Shown: positions 26,691 to 33,548 of the stretch, one piece after another | How the letters are laid out: each line of letters starts with the position of its first letter | Numbering within the stretch: position 1 is the first letter of the stretch | Origin: Methylophilaceae bacterium | Lineage (GTDB): Bacteria > Pseudomonadota > Gammaproteobacteria > Burkholderiales > Methylophilaceae | Assembly (NCBI GenBank): GCA_017858095.1 | Contig: JAFMCB010000009.1 | Span: 1 to 33,548, forward strand | DNA length: 33,548 nucleotides | Direction of reading: 5' to 3' | Made by a program: the position numbers and the translations under genes | Notes under the pieces: model-generated | Databases searched by the model: none | The model's input: only the letters and a program-made list of their open reading frames with translations | Told to the model about the DNA's origin: nothing

Positions 26691-26725
26691 TTGCTGATAT
26701 ATATTCCTCCCTTTGATATCAGCAA
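26691..26725. other. 10-bp inverted repeat with a GGGAGGA loop between groEL and uvrD
   Basis: TTGCTGATAT (26691-26700) and ATATCAGCAA (26716-26725) are perfect reverse complements around a 15-base loop. In minus-strand RNA the loop reads CAAAGGGAGGAATAT, and on the plus strand it is pyrimidine-rich with CCTCCC. It lies just beyond the groEL terminator hairpin and about 90 bases upstream of the uvrD ATG. It could be a second terminator stem, a protein site or an RNA element in the uvrD leader. Confidence 0.6.
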
Positions 26726-26755
26726 AAAAAAGGCCTCGATTGAGGCCTTTTTTAT
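26724..26755 (-). terminator. Rho-independent terminator of groES-groEL
   Basis: AGGCCTC (26731-26737) pairs with GAGGCCT (26742-26748) around a four-base loop. On the minus strand it is followed by a run of seven T residues; the plus strand also has a T-run, so it could act both ways. It lies 27 bases past the groEL stop. Confidence 0.9.
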
Positions 26756-26781
26756 TGTAGCTTGTGAAGTAAGGGTGTTAA

Positions 26782-28431
<1,650 letters not shown>

Positions 28432-28458
28432 TTAATTTCTCCAATAATAATTCATAAA

Positions 28459-28749
28459 TTATTCTACGATTCCCATGATGTCCTCTTCTCTCATAACGAG
28501 AAGGTCTTCACCATCGACTTTAACTTCCTGCCCAGCGTATTTACCAAAGAGGACTTTATCGCCAACTTTGACATCTAGTGCACGAGTAGATCCATCATCA
28601 AGTAGCTTACCGTTGCCTACAGCCTGTACAGTTCCTTGATCAGGTTTTTCACCTGAGGCGCTGTCAGGAATAACAATACCTGATGCAGTGGTGCGTTCTT
28701 CTTCAAGACGCTTTACAATAACTCGGTCATGTAAAGGACGAATTTTCAT
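28459..28749 (-). CDS. groES: Co-chaperonin GroES (10 kDa)
   Basis: GroES is the heptameric lid of the GroEL chamber. The 96 residues start [18 protein letters not shown]. They contain the mobile loop [17 protein letters not shown] (about 20-36), [19 protein letters not shown] and the ending DIMGIVE, all as in the family. A strong AGGAG Shine-Dalgarno precedes the ATG. It is the first gene after the CIRCE operator. Confidence 0.99.
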   Translation of the reverse strand: MKIRPLHDRVIVKRLEEERTTASGIVIPDSASGEKPDQGTVQAVGNGKLLDDGSTRALDVKVGDKVLFGKYAGQEVKVDGEDLLVMREEDIMGIVE

Positions 28750-28803
28750 TTGTTAGTTCTCCTAATAGTGTATTCTTAAATTTATCAATAAATGCCAAAT
28801 GAA

Positions 28804-28830
28804 TTAGCACTCTAATCAATAGAGTGCTAA
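28804..28830. promoter_or_regulatory. CIRCE operator (HrcA binding site)
   Basis: TTAGCACTC (28804-28812), nine bases, then GAGTGCTAA (28822-28830) equals the CIRCE consensus with no mismatch. HrcA repressor bound here should keep groES-groEL low until heat or folding stress. It lies immediately downstream of the predicted -10 on the minus strand, covering the transcription start. Confidence 0.97.
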
Positions 28831-28859
28831 TAATAGGGACGATTATAGTAAAATTCAAG
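28830..28859 (-). promoter_or_regulatory. groES-groEL promoter with sigma-70-like and RpoH-like features
   Basis: On the minus strand TTGAAT (28853-28858) and TATTAT (28830-28835) are 17 bases apart, a good vegetative promoter. The same bases also read CTTGAA (28854-28859), 15 bases, then CCCTATTAT (28830-28838), close to the RpoH pattern CTTGAAA / CCCCATNT. The -10 touches CIRCE. Dual control by HrcA and RpoH is known in several betaproteobacteria; here it is inferred. Confidence 0.65.
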
Positions 28860-28904
28860 GGGAAAACTAAAAAATTTTTCTAAATAAACGGGTTTTGATA
28901 AAAA

Positions 28905-29975
28905 ATGTTCGAAAAAAAAGATTATTCGAGAGTCGGTCAGTCGGATTTATTGGTTTCTCCAATCTCTCTTGGGACAATGACCTTTGGCGATCAAAATACA
29001 AAACTGGAAGCATTTGAGCAACTCGATTTTGTTTTGGATCAAGGTATCAACAGTATTGATTGTGCTGAACTTTATCCTGTACCCCCTAAGGCGGAGACAT
29101 ATACCAAAACAGAAAATATTTTAGGGCAATGGATTAAAGAAAGAAAAAATAGGCAATCATTCATACTATCAACAAAAATTGCAGGCCCACGACGAGATCT
29201 ATCATGGATTAGAGGGGGACCAACATCACTTGATAAAAAAAATATTATCAATGCAGTTGACCAATCGCTTAAACGTTTACAAACCGACTATGTTGATTTA
29301 CTTTATTTGCACTGGCCTGAGAGAAATGTACCCATGTTTGGACAATATAAATTTGATCCAAAAGATGATTTTAAAAATAATGAACAAATAAAGTGGGTAT
29401 CAATTGAGACTCAATTAAGAGTGTTAGAGCAAATTATTAAAGAAGGAAAAGCCAGATACATCGCAGTTTCAAATGAATGGCCATGGGGCATTATGGAATT
29501 CATTAGGTTAGCTAAGCAAAATAACCTGCCTATCATCAATGCAATTCAAAATAGTTACAGCCTCATAAATCGGGTTGCCGAATTCGGAGTAACGGAAATT
29601 CTTTTTAGAGAAAAAATTGGCTTTTTTGCCTACTCACCCCTGGCTTTTGGTCATTTAACAGGGAAATATATTACAAATCCTCAAGCAAAAGGCCGTGTGA
29701 CATTATTCAAAGGATATGCAAAACGTTTTGACAAACCCGGTGTAGCCAATACTTTGACGGCTTATAACAAATTAGCAAAAAAAAATAAACTAAGTATGAC
29801 GGAGATGGCATTGAGTTTTGTTTATCATCAATGGTTTATGACTAGCACAGTGGTTGGTGCTACCAATATGACACAATTAAAAGAAAATTTAAATGCTTAC
29901 CGTTTAAAGTTATCAGAACAAATACTGGAAGAAATCGAATATATTCATTTATGTCATATGAATCCTGCGCCCTAA
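28905..29975 (+). CDS. Tas-like aldo/keto reductase
   Basis: The 356-residue NADP-dependent aldo/keto reductase closely follows E. coli Tas in layout, from SLGTMTFGDQN near the N-terminus to the shared end NPAP. The catalytic tetrad is visible: Asp52 and Tyr57 in IDCAELYPVP, Lys91 in STKIAG, and His136 in YLHWPER. The physiological substrate of Tas is not clear. It opens the plus-strand run that continues with bioA 3 bases later. It is divergent from groES, and no convincing promoter of its own was found in the 155-base gap beyond TAAATA at 28881-28886. Confidence 0.9.
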   Translation: MFEKKDYSRVGQSDLLVSPISLGTMTFGDQNTKLEAFEQLDFVLDQGINSIDCAELYPVPPKAETYTKTENILGQWIKERKNRQSFILSTKIAGPRRDLSWIRGGPTSLDKKNIINAVDQSLKRLQTDYVDLLYLHWPERNVPMFGQYKFDPKDDFKNNEQIKWVSIETQLRVLEQIIKEGKARYIAVSNEWPWGIMEFIRLAKQNNLPIINAIQNSYSLINRVAEFGVTEILFREKIGFFAYSPLAFGHLTGKYITNPQAKGRVTLFKGYAKRFDKPGVANTLTAYNKLAKKNKLSMTEMALSFVYHQWFMTSTVVGATNMTQLKENLNAYRLKLSEQILEEIEYIHLCHMNPAP

Positions 29976-29978
29976 TGT

Positions 29979-31277
29979 ATGCAAAATAAAAATTTTATTC
30001 AACGAAGTTTAAAGTCTGTATGGCATCCTTGCTCACAAATGAAGCATTATGAGCAAAATAATCTAATACCAATAAAAAGAGCTAAAGGGGTTTGGTTATA
30101 TGATTTTGATGGAAATAAATATCTTGATGCAACTAGTTCTTGGTGGGTCAATTTATTTGGCCATAATCAACCCCTTATTAAAGCAAAAATAAAGAAACAA
30201 ATTGATTTGCTTGAGCATTCAATGATTGCCGGCTTGACTCATGAGCCAGTAATTGAACTCTCTGAGCAGCTGGCTAAATTAACAAAGTTGGGCCATTGTT
30301 TTTATGGAAGTGACGGTGCGAATGCGATTGAGATAGCCATCAAGATGAGTACACATTTCTGGCGACAAAACAAACAACAGCGCAAAAATAAGCTTGTCTA
30401 TTTACGTAAGAGTTATCACGGTGAAACCCTGGGTGCTTTAGCGGTTACTTCAATACCTATTTTTAAAGAATCATATAAAGATTTGTTGAAAAATCATATA
30501 CAAATTAACTCACCTGATTGGCGCGACCGATCTGCAGAAGAAACGAAAGAGGAGTTTGCCGAAAAGAAATTAGATGAGTTGAGAAGCCTCTTAAAAAAAA
30601 GACATAACTCAATCAGTGCCATCATTGTTGAGCCACTGGTTCAGTGTGCTGGAGGAATGGCGATGCATTCGAAAAATTATCTTATTGGTTTGGCAAAAAT
30701 GTGTCAGGAATTTGATGTGCATTTAATTGCTGATGAAATTGCCGTTGGTTTTGGGAGAACGGGGTCAATGTTTGCTTTTCAACAAGCAAAAATAATTCCA
30801 GATTTTTTATGTCTCTCTAAGGGTTTAACGGGGGGATATTTGCCTTTATCCGTAGTTTTGACCACTAAAACAATTTACCAAGCCTTTTATCATAATGATA
30901 CTAGGCAAGGTTTTTTACACTCTCACAGCTATACCGGCAATCCTCTTGCTTGCGCAGCAGCCCTGGCAACTTTATCAATTTTTAAAAATAAAAAAATAAT
31001 TCAATCAAATCGTCAAAAAACAAAAATGATTAACGCGCTGCTGACAGATTTAAAAACACTTCCGATTCATAATTTAAGAAATCTAGGCATGATATGGGCT
31101 TTTGAGATAGATAAAAAAATTAATCCAGAAAAAATATTAAAATATTGTCATCAACATGGTTTACTAATTCGCCCAATTGGACTGACATTTTATTTAATGC
31201 CCCCTTATTGCATTAAGGAAAGTGAGGCAAAATTTATGCTTGACGTTTTGACCCGTGGAATTCGAAATGCCAGTTAA
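29979..31277 (+). CDS. bioA: Adenosylmethionine-8-amino-7-oxononanoate aminotransferase
   Basis: BioA uses S-adenosylmethionine as amino donor to form 7,8-diaminopelargonic acid in biotin synthesis. The 432 residues carry the class III aminotransferase features: SSWWVNLFGHN with Trp55-Trp56, FYGSDGANAIEIA, KSYHGETLGAL with Tyr146, ADEIAVGFGRTG with Asp252, and the pyridoxal phosphate lysine Lys281 in LSKGLTGG. No other bio genes are in the window, so the pathway must be completed elsewhere. dacB begins within its last codons. Confidence 0.95.
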   Translation: MQNKNFIQRSLKSVWHPCSQMKHYEQNNLIPIKRAKGVWLYDFDGNKYLDATSSWWVNLFGHNQPLIKAKIKKQIDLLEHSMIAGLTHEPVIELSEQLAKLTKLGHCFYGSDGANAIEIAIKMSTHFWRQNKQQRKNKLVYLRKSYHGETLGALAVTSIPIFKESYKDLLKNHIQINSPDWRDRSAEETKEEFAEKKLDELRSLLKKRHNSISAIIVEPLVQCAGGMAMHSKNYLIGLAKMCQEFDVHLIADEIAVGFGRTGSMFAFQQAKIIPDFLCLSKGLTGGYLPLSVVLTTKTIYQAFYHNDTRQGFLHSHSYTGNPLACAAALATLSIFKNKKIIQSNRQKTKMINALLTDLKTLPIHNLRNLGMIWAFEIDKKINPEKILKYCHQHGLLIRPIGLTFYLMPPYCIKESEAKFMLDVLTRGIRNAS

Positions 31278-32682
31278 TTTTAAATTACTGTCTCTATTAT
31301 TTTTTTTATATGTACCTCTTGCGGTATCTGCAAACGATCATCTTGAAATAAAAAAAATATTAAACTCTTATTCTTTTGATCAGAAAAATTACACCCTCAT
31401 TATTGAAAATTTATCTAATCCAAAAAAACTTTCTTTTCTCCATAATCAAGACAAACCTTTCAATGCGGCATCATTGGTAAAAATCCTTACAACTTTTATG
31501 GCCTTGAATGAACTTGGCCCTAATTTTCAATGGCAATCAGATTTATATACCCAGGGTGAAATTAATGGTGAAACTTTAAATGGGGATGTAGTTTTTAAGG
31601 GTAGAGGAGACGCTTCTTTTTCACTTGTTGATCTTGAAAAAATGTTAAGGCAGCTGCGCAGTCATGGGGTTAAAAGAATTCATGGTAACTTAATTTTAGA
31701 TAATAGTTATTTTGGCAAGCTGCCAACAGTAATTGTATTTGATGATGATCCAATGCGAGCATATAACGTTCTGCCCAATGCAATATCTTTGCAAAGTAAT
31801 ACAATAAATTTTAAGTTTGTTGAAAATAATAATGATCTTCTGATAGAGGCTGATCCAAAGTTAGACGCTTTAAAAGTAATAAACAAAATTTCATTAAACG
31901 AGAAAAATTGCCATAGTTGGAAAAGTAAGATTGATTATTTGCGCCAAGATGAATTAAATGAAACCACTATTTTATTTGAGGGTGAATTCAGTAAAAAATG
32001 TAAAAATAAGGAAATCGATCTCTCAGTTATGCAAAATGGCCAATATTTTTTTGAAGCTTTTAAAAAATTATGGCTGCAAAATGGCGGTTATTTTGATGGC
32101 TCTTATATGTATGCAAATCCAGATGAGCAAAATCTCAACCTGATTGCAACACACCACTCAAAAGTCCTCAGTGAAATGATTAGGGATGTGAATAAATATA
32201 GTTTAAATCTCATGTCAAGAAATTTGATGCTGACCATGATAAGTGAAAATTTATTTGTAGCAGCAGATGAAAGTATGGTTAATTCTTTTGTGAATGATTG
32301 GTTTGAGAATCAAGGGTATGAACATAAAAATCTTTTTATTGATAACGGCGCAGGATTATCTAGAAATATAAATATCTCAGGTAACCAATTAAAAAAAATT
32401 CTAAAAGAAATTTATCAACATCCTTTGATGCCTGAAATGGTTGCCTCTTTTCCTATTTCAGCAATAGATGGCACGCTAGAAAAAAGAATGTTATATTCGC
32501 CCATTAAAGCAAAAGGACATCTTAAAACGGGATCCCTGAGAGATGTCAATGCAATGGCAGGTTTTTTTCATAATGAAAAGAAAGAGATGATTTTATTTAT
32601 TTTTATTATGAATGATACAAAATCGGATCTTTCAATTAATTTGCAAGAAAAATTAATTAATGAGATTTTTTATTTAAATTAA
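31267..32682 (+). CDS. dacB: D-alanyl-D-alanine carboxypeptidase / endopeptidase (PBP4 family, S13)
   Basis: PBP4-type enzymes trim or cleave peptidoglycan peptides in the periplasm. The 471-residue form from ATG 31267 begins with a signal peptide (MPVNFKLLSLLFFLYVPLA, cut near SANDH). Penicillin-binding motifs are in order: SLVK (69-72) with the nucleophile Ser69, SLN in KYSLNLMSRNL, and HLKTGSLRDV with KTG near residue 420. E. coli DacB has 477 residues. An in-frame GTG at 31255 would add MEFE before the signal peptide and is less likely. The start overlaps bioA by 11 bases. Confidence 0.93.
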   Translation: MPVNFKLLSLLFFLYVPLAVSANDHLEIKKILNSYSFDQKNYTLIIENLSNPKKLSFLHNQDKPFNAASLVKILTTFMALNELGPNFQWQSDLYTQGEINGETLNGDVVFKGRGDASFSLVDLEKMLRQLRSHGVKRIHGNLILDNSYFGKLPTVIVFDDDPMRAYNVLPNAISLQSNTINFKFVENNNDLLIEADPKLDALKVINKISLNEKNCHSWKSKIDYLRQDELNETTILFEGEFSKKCKNKEIDLSVMQNGQYFFEAFKKLWLQNGGYFDGSYMYANPDEQNLNLIATHHSKVLSEMIRDVNKYSLNLMSRNLMLTMISENLFVAADESMVNSFVNDWFENQGYEHKNLFIDNGAGLSRNINISGNQLKKILKEIYQHPLMPEMVASFPISAIDGTLEKRMLYSPIKAKGHLKTGSLRDVNAMAGFFHNEKKEMILFIFIMNDTKSDLSINLQEKLINEIFYLN

Positions 32683-32694
32683 TTAGAGGAAGCT

Positions 32695-33141
32695 ATGCCA
32701 AAATTTTTTTATATAACGCTTTTTCTGTTTCTTCAAGTTTTTCTTGTCGAGGCAATTGAACTATCGATACAGGAGGAAAAAATGGATGGAAGTATTCAGG
32801 AATTAATCATTAAAGATTTAAATCAGGGGGTGGGTAGAGAAGCAGAAAAAGGACTTTCCATTACAGTTCATTATACAGGCTGGCTCTATGATGCTAAAGC
32901 AAAAGATGGAAAAGGAAAAAAGTTTGATAGCTCACGCGACAGAGGGGAGCCATTTAATTTTATGCTAGGTGTTGGTCAAGTGATCAAAGGCTGGGATAAG
33001 GGCTTTGCGGGCATGAAAATAGGTGGTGAACGTACTATCATCATTCCAAGTGAATTGGGCTACGGTAGCCGCGGCGCTGGAAATGTTATACCGCCAAATG
33101 CTGACCTTATATTTGATGTTGAGTTATTGGGTATTAAGTAA
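32695..33141 (+). CDS. FKBP-type peptidyl-prolyl isomerase with signal peptide
   Basis: FKBPs speed cis-trans isomerisation of proline bonds. The 148 residues have a hydrophobic signal peptide (about 1-20, PKFFYITLFLFLQVFLVEA) followed by one FKBP domain: SITVHYTGWLYD, GKKFDSSRDRGEPF, MLGVGQVIKGWDKG, ELGYGSRGAG and PPNADLIFDVELL. It should act in the periplasm. GAGGA four bases before the ATG supports this start. A second in-frame ATG at 32782 (Met30) has a perfect AGGAGG and would give a 119-residue cytosolic protein, about the usual size of betaproteobacterial FKBPs. The OsmC-like gene follows with TAATG. Confidence 0.93.
   Translation: MPKFFYITLFLFLQVFLVEAIELSIQEEKMDGSIQELIIKDLNQGVGREAEKGLSITVHYTGWLYDAKAKDGKGKKFDSSRDRGEPFNFMLGVGQVIKGWDKGFAGMKIGGERTIIIPSELGYGSRGAGNVIPPNADLIFDVELLGIK
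32771..32784 (+). promoter_or_regulatory. Internal Shine-Dalgarno and ATG within the FKBP gene
   Basis: AGGAGG (32771-32776), five A residues and ATG (32782-32784) form an ideal translation start in frame with the FKBP reading frame, just after the signal-peptide region. It would yield an unexported version. Confidence 0.5.
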
Positions 33142-33548
33142 TGAAAGTTAATGTCCGTTGGTTAGAAGATGTAAGTTTTGTTGGCGAAACTGAAGCCAAA
33201 CATTCCTTTATCATGGATGGTCCCAGCGAAATTGGCGGTAAAAATAAAGGGATGCGACCGATGGAAGCACTTCTAATTGCTATGGGAGGGTGCACCTCAT
33301 TTGATGTGGTAACCATCCTAAAAAAATCAAGACAGATAATTGATCAATGTGAAGCAGTTATTAAAGCTGAGCGAGCTGAAACGATTCCTAAAGTATTTAA
33401 AACAATTCATATTCATTTTATTCTTAAAGGGCAAAACCTTGATCCAGAAAGTGTAGCAAGAGCTATTAGATTGTCTGCAGAAAAGTACTGCTCAGCATCC
33501 ATTATGTTGGGAAAATCTGTTCATATAAGCCATGACTTTGAGATACTT
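33141..33548 (+). CDS. OsmC/YhfA-like redox protein (right edge, last residues missing)
   Basis: The frame opens at ATG 33141, sharing a base with the FKBP stop, and is still open at the window end (136 codons). The sequence follows E. coli YhfA closely: MKVNVRWLEDVSFVGE at the start, GGCTSFDVVTIL with Cys51, and LSAEKYCSASIML with Cys117, the two cysteines of OsmC-type proteins. OsmC members reduce organic hydroperoxides with thiols; for the YhfA branch the substrate is unknown. YhfA has 134 residues, so only the last few are likely missing. Confidence 0.9.
   Translation, partial: MKVNVRWLEDVSFVGETEAKHSFIMDGPSEIGGKNKGMRPMEALLIAMGGCTSFDVVTILKKSRQIIDQCEAVIKAERAETIPKVFKTIHIHFILKGQNLDPESVARAIRLSAEKYCSASIMLGKSVHISHDFEIL

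Noticed and set aside
31255-31266. GTG start for dacB
   Set aside because: It would put acidic residues before a signal peptide; ATG 31267 gives a typical export signal.

Overview
The window is AT-rich bacterial chromosome, densely packed and almost entirely housekeeping. I infer a streamlined aquatic betaproteobacterium, most likely Methylophilaceae of the OM43 / 'Candidatus Methylopumilus' type. The reasons are the gene orders coaBC-dut-rpmB-rpmG, dusB-fis-purH-purD, polA next to a DUF2782 gene followed by a type II homoserine kinase and a BPSS1780-like membrane gene, and CIRCE-groES-groEL, together with low GC and very short intergenic gaps. No methylotrophy gene lies in the window, so the family-level assignment is an inference. 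I see no tRNA, rRNA, insertion sequence, prophage, integrase or CRISPR array, and no gene-free stretch longer than 300 bases.

Layout. 1-66 is the repetitive Lys/Ala-rich tail of a gene that begins outside the window, followed by a strong terminator. 179-2900 (+) encodes an MgtE Mg2+ channel and an MscS-type channel. 2903-5019 (-) is coaBC-dut and rpmB-rpmG. 5059-7950 (+) encodes a DUF429 protein, CstA and its small YbdD-like partner, the last with a GTG start. 7947-8720 (-) is lgt. 8764-11856 (+) is ilvD, a YeaD-like mutarotase and a small periplasmic cytochrome c. 11853-22320 (-) is a long same-strand run: polA and a molybdopterin-binding-domain protein, then dusB-fis-purH-purD-tsaC-like-hemF-amino acid permease. 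22406-24444 (+) is DUF2782, thrB and a membrane protein. 24441-26603 (-) is uvrD. 26782-28749 (-) is groES-groEL behind a perfect CIRCE operator. 28905-33548 (+) is a Tas-like aldo/keto reductase, bioA, dacB, an FKBP isomerase and an OsmC/YhfA-like protein that runs off the right edge.

How the genes work together. Compaction is the main theme. Three of four convergent gene pairs share a TTAR tetranucleotide in which both stop codons lie. Four same-strand pairs are joined by TAATG. Two divergent regions (lgt/ilvD and polA/DUF2782) place a perfect TATAAT exactly six bases before the start codon, which predicts leaderless mRNAs. Several upstream in-frame GTG/TTG codons would lengthen genes artificially (purH, dusB, dacB, cytochrome c); I chose internal ATG starts from family N-termini and spacing.

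No obviously new defence, mobile or biosynthetic system is present. The observations most worth a second look are the FKBP gene with a signal peptide and an internal, perfectly placed Shine-Dalgarno/ATG that would make a cytosolic form; the compound RpoH-like / sigma-70-like promoter abutting CIRCE; the leaderless geometry; the shared stop tetranucleotides; and a 10-bp hairpin with GGGAGGA in its loop between uvrD and groEL.
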